Below are positions 47,400-60,112 of a stretch of DNA of 64,000 nucleotides, one piece after another. The notes under the pieces are model-generated. The model made no database searches and was not told the origin of the DNA. It worked only from the letters and a program-made list of their open reading frames with translations. Positions within the stretch are counted from its first letter, which is position 1; each line of letters starts with the position of its first letter. Source of the DNA: Nymphaea colorata (Eukaryota > Streptophyta > Magnoliopsida > Nymphaeales > Nymphaeaceae); assembly GCF_008831285.2 (NCBI RefSeq), contig NC_045142.1, positions 1,059,001 to 1,123,000 on the forward strand, read 5' to 3'. The position numbers and the translations under genes are program-made.

Positions 47400-48195
47400 G
47401 GGTCAACATCGAGTCGAGAGCTCGACTCGTTACAGTTCGGCTCGTGAACGAGTTCGAGCCGAATCATTTGCTTAACAAGTCGAGTTCGAGTTCGAGTTCA
47501 TGAGTCGACTCGTTCAAATAATCGAGTAGAGTTTGAGGTCAACATGTAATTGCCGAGTCAAGCTCGAGCCCTAATCGAGTTTGTCGAGCCTTAATCAAGT
47601 TGTTATATTCAAACATGTATACGAGTTTGTCGAGCCTTAATCAAGTCATCGAGCTCAACACGTAATGATGAATATCAATTCTATTGAAACAAGTTTGTCG
47701 AGCCTTGCTCGAGTCGAGCTCGAGCTCAACACATAACGATGAATATCAATTTTATTCAAACCAGTTCTGCAGTTCGTCGAGCCTTAATCAAGTTGATATA
47801 TTCAAACGTGTTTACAAGTTTGTCGAGTCTTAATAGAGTCGAGCTCGAGCTCAACACGTAACGATGAATATCAATTCTATTCACACAAATTTGTCGAGAG
47901 CCTTAATCGAGTCGAGCTCGAGCTCAACACGTAACGATGAATATCAATTCTATTCACACAAGTTTGTCGAGAGCCTTAATGGAGTTGAGCTCGTGCTCAA
48001 CACGTAATGATGAATATCAATTCTATTCAAACAAGTTTGTCAACCATTAATCGAGTTGAGCTCAAGCTCAACACGTAATGGCCGAGTCGAGCTCGAGCTG
48101 CTTCCATTGAGTTATTCTCGAGCTTGAGGTTTCATTAGTGGAGCCCAGCTCGAGATGACTGAACTTGGGCTCAACTCGTCTCGTGTTCACCCTTA
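47400..48195. repeat. Degenerate tandem array, unit about 71-73 bp, rich in GAGCTCGAG
   Basis: The word AATATCAATTYTATTCA recurs at about 47671, 47742, 47867, 47940 and 48013, each followed by TTTGTCGAGCCTTAAT, GAGTCGAGCTCGAGCTCAACA and CGTAAYGATG. Spacings are 71, 125 (an insertion or partial copy), 73 and 73. The flanks (47410-47560 and 48070-48190) continue with scattered GAGTTCGAGTTCGAG words. The array is non-coding. Similar CTCGAACTCGA words occur at 8890-8990. Confidence 0.85.
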
Positions 48196-50310
48196 GACAT
48201 GTTGAGGTAATTTGGCAATAGGCACAATAACATATTGTTTTATGTATCTACCTTTAGGATTAAACCAATTATGAAAAGATTGTCACATGAATTTGTTCTA
48301 ATCTATGGGACAGATACATGAAACAGTACGTTAATGTTTTCATTGCCAAATGATCGGTTGATACATACACCCGCTGAAGTCTTCATGAATGAAGTTTGTT
48401 TGGTGGCTTAATTTTTTTTTGTTTGTGCAAGTGAATAGTGCATTTTTTTTATAGTATATCTGCGTGTATTTCGACACTAAAGACATAGTTTTTCTTAGGA
48501 AAATAGAGTTAGAATTCTACCACCTCGTTCATTTCTCTTGTGCTGCTGTTAATTACTGAGTGAAAAGAGCAAGCCAGCCAACTTTGACAAAACCTGACCG
48601 CCACGCTAAGCTGTCCTAGTGACCTGAAGCAAGAGGGTCAATGGCAGTGACATTAAAAGAGTACCATTTAGAGCCATGTGCATGAGAGAGCGACACATGA
48701 ACATGCACACTCAACCTACTTGAATGACTTTAATGACTCTTCGAGTCGGCATGTATCGGCCGACTCGGCCGACACCATACATAGAATTCTTAACAGATCC
48801 AATTTGAAACAACAAAATACATTAGAGGTTGGATCAAAATCGCGCTTCATACATTAGAAATCAAACCCTAGTTTTTTTTTCTGCATTTGAATCATGTCAC
48901 ACCATTTGAAACTCTAACTACATCCACTTATGCGCTAACCGATACTAGACACAGAAAATGCAGCTCCGAAGACACCGATTCAGCTAAGCTGATACGGCCT
49001 GATTCATTTCATGGTTTTGTAGAACGATTCACATCCAAAACCCACACTAGCAACAACATTGATCTTAATCAATATAAATTTTGGGGTATAAGATCGGTTC
49101 CTTTATGGGGGGGAAGAAACATTTAGGGGCTTAGGGTTTTTCCTCCCCATTCCCTGTGCCTAGGGTTTAGGGTTTTTGTACATGTTGGGGTTCCTTGTTG
49201 CATGTGCAGTAATTTGTGCCAAGTTATTTTATTTTATGGTGTCCTTCAACTGCTAGGGTTTTTAGCCTGTGGGGTAGAGGCATGTCCATTTCCCAAGGTT
49301 GATAATTAGGGTTGGTGCCCCAATAAGTTGGGGCACTCTCTCTTTCTCTCTCTTCAAAAAGGTACAAAGGACACAAAGAGATTAAGTTGCAGATGGTAGG
49401 CCTAAAAACTGTGAGTAATACTATTCTGTGGCCCCTATCTCTTCTAATCTTCATGTACAAGATTATTGTTCAACAAAAAAAGCTTGTCGAAAATACAGGA
49501 TAAGCAGGAGGATTATTTCATCATTTTCTTCCCCAGGTTGGAACGATTGGTTCGTCACTTTGTTGAACTGAAAAGGAAAAGGGAAACCAATGAATCAAAC
49601 ACCGAACCTGAATTCGGAGCATTTGAAATATGAATAAACCACTAATTAAGTTTGTCAAAGTATGGTGCTTCTTTTTCCATCGCAAAATGGGGTTGGGCAG
49701 ATCTGTACCCGTTTTAGCACAAGAAAAGCCTTCAATGTCAAACCATTTGACCGGTTTCAATTAGGTCCTACACCAACATCTTTACTCAAAATTGCATAAC
49801 GACGAAATCATGATGTCTTTGAAGGCAAGAATGGTCCTTACCACACCCTTACAAATCCTACTCATTGTTTGCATTCTCTCACATTATAAACAAAAAAAAA
49901 AAGAGTAAATCATGTCGCTTTTCTCCTACTCCGGTTTGTTTGTTTAGTTCATAAGATCTTCATTGATATGACAGCCTCTCCCCCCCTCTCATTAAGGTCA
50001 GAACCTTCAAAAATGTCACTGTATAAGCTTGTTTTCGTTGTAGTGATTTTTTGGTGTTATAAAAGGAAAAAATGATTTCTCCTATGAGGTTATATTGGAT
50101 ATTCATTGATATGAACGTAAGTCACATTGGTATTTCAGTAAGGTCCACATACTCGTATCATCATACTAATACACAAAATGGGTACTTGAACACACTTGGG
50201 TACCTTTAAATCTAAACTGTTTAATTTTGCTATGATCTTTTTCATTTTATCCTTAGAGTTATTATTCATTACATATAATTTTTTTATTTATATCACTTGT
50301 ATGTTGTTGC
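48196..50310. other. Intergenic sequence
   Basis: No gene is recognised. TAGGGTTTAGGGTTTTT at 49161-49177 is a telo-box-like word. The sequence is otherwise unremarkable. Confidence 0.35.
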
Positions 50311-50475
50311 ATACATATATCTTGCGGTACTCTTGTACCCACGTTTTTTAAAGTTATCGTGTCTGTTCCCTGTGACTTAGATATGAAATCACCGAGCTTT
50401 ATACATATATCTTGCCGTACTCTCGTACCCACATTTTTTAAAGTTGTTGTGTCTGTTCCTTGTGACTTAGATATG
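50311..50475. repeat. Two-copy tandem duplication, period 90 bp
   Basis: ATACATATATCTTGCGGTAC (50311) and ATACATATATCTTGCCGTAC (50401) begin two similar units, both continuing with TCTTGTACCCAC or TCTCGTACCCAC, TTTTTTAAAGTT, TGTCTGTTCC and TGTGACTTAGATATGA. Identity is high; a few substitutions separate the copies. Confidence 0.85.
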
Positions 50476-51904
50476 ATTCATGGGTTTCAACTCAAATCCG
50501 ACATAGATATAATGAAATCAAAACTATCAAACAACATCCTTAGCCAAAAAAAAAAAAGAAAGAAAGAAAGAGTTTTACGCATATGATCATCGAGCCCCCA
50601 AAACTCCAAATGCTCTTGGTGTCATTTGCCTGGACTTCACGTTAAACACCCACATTTTTATAGTAAGTAGAACATGTTTAAAGGAAAAGAATGTTCACCA
50701 TACATGACAAAAGGCAAAAGCCAGGGCGGAAATATTTAAGGGCCCACTAATCTAGAGGGCACGCTTTACCAAAACCTCAGTTGACTTGACTACCATTTGG
50801 GTTCTATTTTAATCCTCTTTTGGTTTTTTTTTTTTTTTTTGTAACATGGAAAGTGGTATATTTTAAAAGCGTCCTCGAATAAATGAATATGAAATAAATG
50901 GAATAGAAGGAAAGGGTATGGGGAGCGAATAAAATAAAGGAGAGGCATTTATCGAATGAGCATAAGAATAAGGGGACGTGTTGAATGGGCGCCGTTGTTA
51001 GGTAAGTTGAGGCCTCATTAGCTTATCCCGTTGGAATCTCGAACCAATAAAAGTAAAAAAACCAACAAGAAAGAGACTGAGACTGGTTACAAGAAGTCAC
51101 TCTCAATTATCATATTACCAAGTTTAGAGCAAATTCGAAAAAAAAAGAAAAAAAGACTATGGTTGAGAGAGAGTCGCCCATATATATATATATAGCACCT
51201 ATTGGTACATGAAAAATTTATCAAATAGACTTTTTTTAGTGAATAGACCCGATCGCAACTTAGAATATGAAATTCAAACCGATCAAATAGCAACCGCCCT
51301 TCCTTTTTGATAGAAAGATTGATTGAATCATCAAATCAATTCAATAATTTCGAGTATCAAAGAATTTCCTGCGATTATTCTTAGTATGGAGTGAGTCAAT
51401 CATCCACTTTGGTATCTTATTAAACAAAAATGCTAATATTGTTCTCCCATTGATCAAGAATCATGATCATCCAATAAGAAGAGTTTCAACTAAGAATTCC
51501 GAACCCAATTTGAGTTTACTTGAGAGAATTTGATTTGGTTAGACAATATATGGTAGTTTAGACTTTAAAAAAGTAATTTGACTTTTATATTTATGAGTTA
51601 ATTTCCACCATCTAATCATTTTATATTTAATTGTTATTAATCATGTTCTCTGTTTTGAGGACATTTCATAGGAAGAACTTTATCTTTCGGTACTTATTGT
51701 AAGAACACTAAGTTTTCATTTTTAGGAAATATAGTGTAATTATTTACCGTATCACTATCAAATTTGAAAACAGTATTTATAATCACGTCATATTTTTGCA
51801 ACAAAAAACAATATATTTTTTAAATTATATATTCCAAGGAGATGAATATCATGTTCTTCTTTATCGCACGCCCTCTTTACAACTGTACTGTAGAAGCATG
51901 CGCA
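50476..51904. other. AT-rich intergenic sequence
   Basis: No gene is seen. AGCCAGGGCGGAAAT at about 50722 resembles a hAT-type element end without an identified partner. Confidence 0.35.
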
Positions 51905-52015
51905 GTTTTGGTTACCTGATGATTCGAACTCTGGCCATGCACTTGGCACCACATCTTCTCTCACTTTACCCAACTGCTGCTTCGCTTGCAACAGAAGTCT
52001 ACGTTCAAATCGGGG
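51905..52015 (-). mobile_element. tRNA-derived SINE candidate
   Basis: On the minus strand AGCAGCAGTTGGGTAAAGTG (A-box region, about 51962-51981) is followed by AGAGTTCGAATC (51921-51932), a near-consensus pol III B-box. Box order and spacing (about 40 bases) fit a SINE head or a tRNA pseudogene. No full tRNA cloverleaf is evident. Confidence 0.5.
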
Positions 52016-52600
52016 TCCCTATTCATGATGCTTTAAAAAAAAAAAAATACAATACTGGAATCGGACCCGGTTCTGGATCCGAACTCAATTCAGATCAAAT
52101 AATTAACCAGATAACAACAGCAGAGTCCCATCTCTCACTTTCTCTCTCTTAACCAGATAAAAACAACGTAGTCCCATCTTTCTCTCTCTCTCTCTCTTAC
52201 GAATCTCAGTACTTCAGGTTGGTGGCAGTGCCCATTTGTCAGTTTGGGAGAATGAGAACCGGGACAGTCAAAACGCACGGATTTGGTTCAGTCCAGGAAG
52301 ATCCGGTCAAGGTGCCTACGCTGATCTGGTCCAAGGGATAACTGGGTGCGATTCTCCAAGTAATCTTGGTCATAATACCAACAACTACATGTGATATAAA
52401 TGAAGATTAAAAAAAAAAAAATCATTCTTCCATCTCTGTAAAAATTTTGCTCTAACAAAGTAGAAACGACAACAAGAGAGAGGGAGAGAGAAGGCTTGAT
52501 TGATTAGGATCCGATTCACCATTCCCTTGACTTATACGCTTGGTTGGAATCTGAGGCCAGCCAATTCGTTCAAATTTCATGCCCCATATGTAGCACCCAC
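52016..52600. other. Intergenic sequence with GATCC-rich remnants
   Basis: Words such as CGGACCCGGTTCTGGATCCG (52065-52084) belong to the dispersed GATCC-rich repeat. No gene is seen. CT tracts occur at 52140-52150 and 52181-52197. Confidence 0.35.
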
Positions 52601-52601
52601 C

Positions 52602-52678
<77 letters not shown>
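52602..52678. repeat. (TA)n followed by (GA)n microsatellite
   Basis: About 27 TA units, interrupted once, run into about eleven GA units. Confidence 0.95.
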
Positions 52679-52680
<2 letters not shown>

Positions 52681-53851
52681 GGTAGAAACCAAGCCAATAG
52701 GTCAGGTTTTTTTTTTTGAAATCTAACCTTACTAATATGATTTTAGGGTAGGTGAATGAAATATATATATTAAGTTGGTAAGTTTCTGGGTTTGAATAGT
52801 GTTTTTATAATAAGTAAAAATAAATGACTTTCATAGCATCAAGCAATATATATATATACTGAGAATATGTACATATTCCCAGTATTTGGAAGGGACATTT
52901 TTGTGTAAGGGGCATATTGATTGGTTATTAATACCCAGCTGACTGATAATGAAATTTACCTTTTATCACAAGCTTCTGTACACGGAACTGGATGCTTTTC
53001 ATGACGCTTTGTTACTTGATTAGGCCAAACTCATTTCATTAACTCCCTAGTGATCGATATTCTTTTTTCTTTTTTTATTTCCCTTGAATTAATAAACTGG
53101 CAAAATTTTGATTATGTCTCAAAATTTCCAAGAGCAAGCAATCAAATTTTTGAATGCTTCGAATGTAAAGATGTAAAAGAAAAAAAAAACAAGGTGCCAC
53201 AAAGGGCACACATCCTTTTTTCTTAAGATGTGTTTCGCATAGTTGGTCGAACAAATGAACCGTAGAAGGCTTAGAACTAGTTTGATTTTTGTAAAGATCA
53301 ACTCCATGTCAAATGGTAGTTTGACCGGGCCAAACAGTCCAACAAATTTATTCGGGTCAAACTAAATCAGAACACAAAAAATACATTAGACAACTAAACA
53401 TTTTCAAAATTTTTAATGTAATTTTTTCAAATCTATTTTTTGCAAAATAAATTGGGTTTCCACTTCCAGAACCAAGTCGAACATGGTTTCGTTTTGAAAG
53501 AAGCATTCTTTTATACTTTTTTCCCATGATTCCAACTTCTCAACAAACTAAGATAGAACCCTTTGATTGCGTTATTGGCAACCTCCATACTCATCCAGCA
53601 GCGGTTGAGCGGCCTAAGAAGATGCCAAGGGAGCACGTTATGAGAAGTGACAAAGATTGCCTACGTATGCCTTTTGGGACTGTAGTGCTCTACATCCTAG
53701 TTCACACATCTCCTTCAATCCAATGAGTATTTTATTCGGTGCGCCCGGACCCATGCGGTCGAACCAACAACCCAAAATCACCTTCGGGTTGACAATTAGG
53801 GTCGTGTTTAGCTGATGTTGCATTAAAAGGTGTGCATCATCAACTTAAACA
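52679..53851. other. Intergenic sequence
   Basis: AT-rich with no gene or clear repeat; poly-T (52707-52718) and poly-A runs are present. Confidence 0.35.
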
Positions 53852-53999
53852 AACTGAGGATCTCAGTAGTATGGATCTTAAATCCACTTTATACGTAAAA
53901 AAAACCATGAATTTAAGGTCATATGAACTGAGGATCTCAGTAGTATGGATCTTAAATCCACTTTATACATAAAAAACCATGAATTTAAGGTCATATGAA
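53852..53999. repeat. Two-copy tandem duplication, period 74 bp
   Basis: AACTGAGGATCTCAGTAGTA starts at 53852 and 53926; the units continue with GGATCTTAAATCCACTTTAT and CCATGAATTTAAGGTCATAT and differ only by one substitution and A-run length. The duplication is recent. Confidence 0.95.
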
Positions 54000-55578
54000 G
54001 AATGAATGGAGGTCCAACTTTAAATTCATATCTTAAGATTTCATCACTGTAGATCTCATATCAGATTGTTGGTGTATGAAACTTGATTCATACTGGACAC
54101 TCATATGCAATACTGCGGATCCAACTTCGCGGTAAGTTGGTGGGGGGTCGTAGGGGGGCAGCGTCCTAATTCTTATGTTGAGAGGAGAGCCGCAGTTTTC
54201 TTTGTCTTCATCTCTAATAATGTATATATTCATCTGTAAGTGAATAATGAAAGATCTGTGCAACCGTGGACGTAGGAGTTGATTGCTCCGAACCACATAA
54301 ATCTTTGTCTTCTTCTTTGCTGCTTTAAACCTTCTTTTGAAAGTGCGAGAGAAGAGTTTGTGTTGTTCCTAACACAGATGTGTGGCGAAACAAACGCACC
54401 CTTAATGTTTTTTTATCAATAAGCAGCTCTTTGAGAGTTTCTCTCGTGAAGCGAATGCCATTTTTTTAACTTTTAAAAGTTGAACAGTGGTTTGTAATTT
54501 GCTGAAATGCAAACAAAAAATGTTCAATGGAAAAACACACGAAAAGATTGGATCTTGATAATGTTGCACTCATCGGATCAATCTATTGGAATGAATGCAA
54601 AACCGAGCAAAATGACCATAGCTCTCGAATTTTAGAATTAAAATCGAGTCAGTTTCTCTTGTTTGCAATAAATGAAAGGGAACGGTGGAATGGATCAGAA
54701 CTTCCGGCGAACCGGAGGGCCAAAATGCTCGATTTTTCTTTGTCGAATTTGGCAAGTGGGGAGCATCATATAACCGGATTCTCGTGGTCACAGGGCTTTT
54801 ACATTAGCCAGAGACAGACGGCCGCCCTTCATAATTGTTTAGACAAGGGAATATCATGCTTGTGATTATTTGGCTGTCTTTAACAATATGAACAAAATCG
54901 GTCATCATAGAAAAAACCACTCGTCTTCAATTAAAAAATGGAAACAAGATCTTGATTTTTTTGCCTTTTCCGATTAAAATAGGCGCTGAAGCTTTTGGCC
55001 CTTCGCTGTTTAGGCTTGTGATGAGAGAAATAAATCGTGATTTCTTGGCCTCTTTCTATTAAACAAGGATTTCGCCGTTGATTGAAGAATTTTTCGGTGG
55101 TGAATTGGCTGGTTTTTCGAAGAAGATAAGAGATCGTGAAGCCCATTATTGGGTAGAGCCTGAAAAATTAGTGAAGCTCTCAATTTCATTGAACCTTGCG
55201 GAAGAAATTCACGAGAGAAAATAAGAAAAAGGAACTCAGACTGATTCTTAGAGCAGATTTATAAAACACCTTGAAAATAAACAGTTACCAAGTGTTCCAT
55301 TTGCCAAGTGGATCCGAAAATGATTCAAAGTGAAAGCAAAAAAAGTAGAAAATTCTTTACCAGGTACATAAAAACAAAACTGAAAGGGAACAAAAAATAC
55401 ATTTAAAGCCAGGAACCAAAATGCAAAGAAATCACGCAACACAATCCAATGATTGGATCCGACCCAACATCTGAATCCATTGATTTTGTCGTATTTCAAG
55501 TTCAGTTCTGATTTCTCTATCTCTACATTCCTAAATGTCATTCCATTTTATATCTTAATAATTTAGACTTATAAACAA
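54000..55578. other. Intergenic sequence
   Basis: No gene is recognised. The plus-strand frame 54527-54865 lacks any known domain. Confidence 0.35.

Positions 55579-55661
<83 letters not shown>
55579..55661. repeat. (CT)n followed by (AT)n microsatellite
   Basis: About thirteen CT units run into about 28 AT units, the longest simple repeat in the window. Confidence 0.95.
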
Positions 55662-55662
<1 letters not shown>

Positions 55663-58600
55663 TTTTAAAAAAATATACATACACACTCTCTCTCCATCCT
55701 TATTATTTCACAAGCAAAGGGGGTGTGAACCATGGTGCCCACTAGAAATAGCAGGGGGCCATACCTTTTCATAATTGTGAAAATCAAACCCCCTCTTTCC
55801 TTGTCTTATACTCTTTTATGCGTGTCAACTCCATACGCCTTCCATGTGGCAACCATGGGGAGATAATGAGCACATATGTAAACACCATCACATGGAATCA
55901 TGCAGTCTCGAATAATTGCACCACATCCAAACTATGCATCATGTGGCCTAATCCTAACTCTAACATAATAAAAACCCTAATCAATTAATTCACATGTATA
56001 TATGTCGAATAATATGGTTCTTTATATACAATGAAGATTGAGTATCTGCCATAATTGGTAAAAAATTAGACCTACCAAGTGGGTCTGAATTCTTTGGTGA
56101 TCAAAGGAATGGTTGATTTCACAATAGGAAGTATTTGGCCGCACCATATCTTCAGATTATGGTTCTCAAGATCCAAATACATGTGTCTTCACCTTTTGAT
56201 GCTGGATCAACACAAAAAAACATCCCTATTAATTAGACCTTGACCCAGACCCAACATATCTCGACATTATCTAATCAAATACGCAGAGAAATCAATTTAG
56301 GGCCCTTTGTTGATTTCTTTGGAATAGAAAATATGAAATGTTGGTGCCACTTTAAATCAAATAATGCAGCAGTCGTTCTTCATTTTAAAAAGAATCAAGA
56401 TCCATAACTGACCATGGCTTCCATACAGTCACATTTACAGATCCGGGTCTGCCAAATAGTGACAAACAGAGTAAATATTGATGGCCGTTTCCAAACTTTT
56501 TGAATTTCGTATTGGTGGGAGTGGATCCAGATCCAGACTCAAACTGTGGACCATTTGTACACTCCCAGAACCAGATAGTTTATGAGGCTCTCTCACTGGA
56601 TCCGGAAAGTTGCTTCGGGTGTGAAATCAGTAATGAATCAGACCCGGTGTTTGATTGTCCTTATGAACTTGACTGCGACCCAGATCCAAGTTCCAACAAG
56701 ATCTGACACTGTCTAAGCAGAAAAGGGGAACTAATTCAAGCCGCAGAATTGCTCTTTTTGGAAAAAGATGCATGAAACCAGCACTTTGATCAATTAGTGC
56801 AGATCATTTTCCTTGGAAAAAGGGATCAAGATCCGCAATTGTAGGCTTTAAGCATGACTCTGAAAATCCTCCACATCCATATAGATTTGGATCTCACCAA
56901 CCAATGTTACAAATTTGTCGGGTATGGGTTGGCCCATGGGCTGACTCTGTGCTGCATTTGATTTTCAGTCAGCACTTGGTTTGGTTTGAGAATTGAGATC
57001 CAGTTCTGACTCGAGCAACTTGCCCACACTAGAATTCTGGATCCGGATAAGATCCAATCCTTCGAGGTACTGGAACCATACGCATTTGGTCAAACCTGCT
57101 GCTTTTGTGTGAACCCAATAATGACTCAGACCCAGTCCAGTGCCAACTTATTAATTTGATCCTGACCCAGATCTAACAGAGCCTGACACCAAATCAGATC
57201 CATTCATAATACCACCATTATTTCATGTACTGTACCAAAAGAACTGCTAATCTGATCAAGATGCAATCTGGATCCAGCCCATTTGCGCCCACACAGGAAA
57301 CCAATCAGACTTACCTTCTCTCTTTAACATTATTCATTTGGTTGAGTTATTGGGTTCACACCGCCCATCTTGGTCAGACCAATCCTACACCCAACACAAC
57401 TCAGGGAGACCATTAGTCAAGAATAGCAGGCCAATTTATTTCTTTGATTGAAAGCCCTGGCTCATCAAACAACCAAAACATTTATGTACATCCACAAGTT
57501 TGACTGGATGCTCAACATTTTTTACCCTTTGGCAACCACCTACTAAGTGAACTCCAGAAAATATTGCATTGTGTATTTGTGTATATGTATATGCATATGT
57601 TGTATCTGTATGTATCGAATGAGCCGCGACTTAGCTCACATAAAGGCTTAGAAACATTTTTCTATTGAAGGAAGCATACACACACACAAAAGCATGTAAG
57701 ATGTGCATGGTCAAAGCTATAAGAGCCAAGCTGCGACTGAGCACCCAGCGTTCATACTTGGCTCAGCCATGAATGCGAACAAGCTCATGCGTGGCGCATA
57801 TTTGACGAGGCGATCATGAATGAGCTTTCAATTTGATGAACTGAATCGAGCTGACCAAGCTGGTCTTGTCTTTTTTGCCTCCATCTAGTAAGGACACCAT
57901 AATAGTTCTGTTTGTCTTAGTGTGGACTGTTCTGTTGGTTGCATCTACTTCTTGCACTGAATTGCAGCAGAAGTAATCAGGTACATGCAAGAAGAAGAGA
58001 AACTGTGAGAAGCAACCAGGACAGCCTTTTGTGCATCTACAAGAAGCAAAATAGATACCCATTCAACATGAGGACAGCACTCAATTGCAAGTAAAGAAGA
58101 AAGAAGTGACTTGGATATTACAGAATCAGCAACAAAGGACAGTAGCAATTATAAAAGAAGGGGAGGAAGGTGAATAAATGGAGCAAGAGGGGAGTGCAGC
58201 CTTTATCATGAGAAGGAAAACCAAGTCCAGTTAATCATCACAAATCTTGGTGGTCCACTTGCCCCCCAAAACTAAAAAGCGAAATTTGGTGTAAGACAAT
58301 CTGGCGGACCAACCGACCTCATTGGGTATAACCTAAGCTAGAGAAAGCTCAAGCCTAAGGATGTCAACAGCTCGGATTCGAATTGGATGCACATTTACCA
58401 TATCTGCTTGTCCGGCTATCTGTAGTTCAGATTCAAATTCATATTTGAATTTAGACAAAGAAAATTGTATACCATACATGAACCTGAAATCCGAATTCAT
58501 AATATGAATCTGATCCGAATTCGACTTTTAGGTTAACATCCAAACCTGAGTATGACTTTTAAAAGATATCCAAACTATATTATAGACATTAAGTATAGGA

Positions 58601-59769
58601 TATTTCTTAAAAACTGCATCCAAAATTTGAATCCGAATCCAGTCAATATTTACTTAAATCTAAATCTGAATCCGATTCGTTGTCATTTCTTATATCCAAG
58701 TGCAAGTCAAGTAGGATTCCTTGTGCCTAAGAAGCTATTCATAAGGAGTCAGATTTGGTGGCCATTTACAGCCCTATCCCTCTGTAACCTAAATGCATAA
58801 TCTGCCCAAAACTTGGAAACAAAGAAACTACAAAGTAGTGGAAGAAAATGATGATGCCAAGATCTGATTCTGGTTCTAGTTGACCATCTAGTTGAGCTAG
58901 ACTGAGCATTGTACCACTGGACCAACTTTCCATGTCCACCGGTTAGCTCTACTTTACTCTGACCTCATAAACACGGTAGCAGAATAAACGTGAGGTACAT
59001 ATTCCATCATGCGTTAGCAACTAAAGCAAAGTGCTGGCTGTGAAACTTTTTTAGAGGCAACATACTAGAAATTCTTTGATGATTTCAGATCTATTAAACT
59101 GTTCCTAGTTGACCATGGGTTGGGTGATTGTTGCCACAAACATGAGCCGTTCTTGTATGATGAATGTAGCTAAAGGTCCATATCAGGAAAGTTACTTCAT
59201 CAATGGTGATTTTTGAATTTAAAACAAGGTTAAATCTGGATTACCATATAAACTGTTGCTCCCAAAGCCCACAATGACTGTCCACTAGACTCTCAAGCTA
59301 GAATCCAGGTGCTAATAAAAAAACACTACACCCAAGTCGAAGCCGCATAAGCTTGAATTTTTGAATCATTAATAAATAAAATGACCTTTCAGTCAATTAA
59401 GCATAAGTTATTACTAACTTAAGCTGAGGCTAATATGATAAAGGCTCCAATATCCTCAATAAAGACAGCTTTTGAGTTCATTAGTTTGCATTATCCCTTT
59501 TAGTTACACTCAATGATATTTATACATGATTAACTATATCGTAGCATCTAAAATAGCCAATTTTTTTTTGCAATAAATGCCAACAAATTATTCAAGACAA
59601 ACTTGGTTCCACTGATGAAGTTAACTATATTTGTCTGTACATTCTATTTTTAAAAGTATGAGATGGTACCCTTTTACTGATTTAACAATCGACAAAAAGA
59701 TTAAGTTCATCAACATCTACCACTAACCATGGAAAGACTCGAGTATATTGTCGGTGCAATTTTATTATT
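55662..59769. other. Long gene-poor stretch with GATCC-rich repeat remnants
   Basis: No gene is recognised. From about 56230 to 57280 the sequence is dense in GACCCAG, GATCCAGATCC and GATCCGG words in loosely repeated order; for example TCAGACCCGGTG at 56638 and TCAGACCCAGTCC at 57127 are both followed by GACCCAGATC and CTGACAC. A further block with AATCCGAATC and GATCCGAATTC words is at 58370-58720. These look like decayed copies of one dispersed repeat. Confidence 0.45.
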
Positions 59770-60112
59770 GTACCAAGTAACATGGATACTGGTATGGGTA
59801 CGGCAAAGTGGGTATGAATATGGCAGTTTTAGAAAGTGTATGTACAGGAACATGGCAATATATACATATAGTATATACAAAATTCAACAAAAATTTGTGC
59901 ATTTTGCTCAAAAGAAAAATGATTTATGCATTTTAAATAAGGTCAAATATATATCTACATACAAAATCTTACAAAAAGTGAATACTTAAAAGAAAGATTT
60001 AGTGCATTTTAGATTGGGTCAGACTCAGACCTGTTCCAAAACGTATCCCCATATGCCCAAGTACCAGTATCCGGGTTTAGACATGGGTACGAGAACAAAT
60101 TGCCATGCCCAT
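59770..60112. mobile_element. Putative MITE with GGATACTGGTA inverted ends
   Basis: ACATGGATACTGGTATGGGT lies at the left (about 59780-59799), and the reverse complement of the right end reads ACCCGGATACTGGTACTTGG (about 60053-60075), with GGGTACG-type words outside both. The interior is AT-rich and twice contains a TGCATTTTA-like word. Ends of imperfect inverted repeats around an AT-rich body suggest a decayed MITE of roughly 300 bp. Confidence 0.45.
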
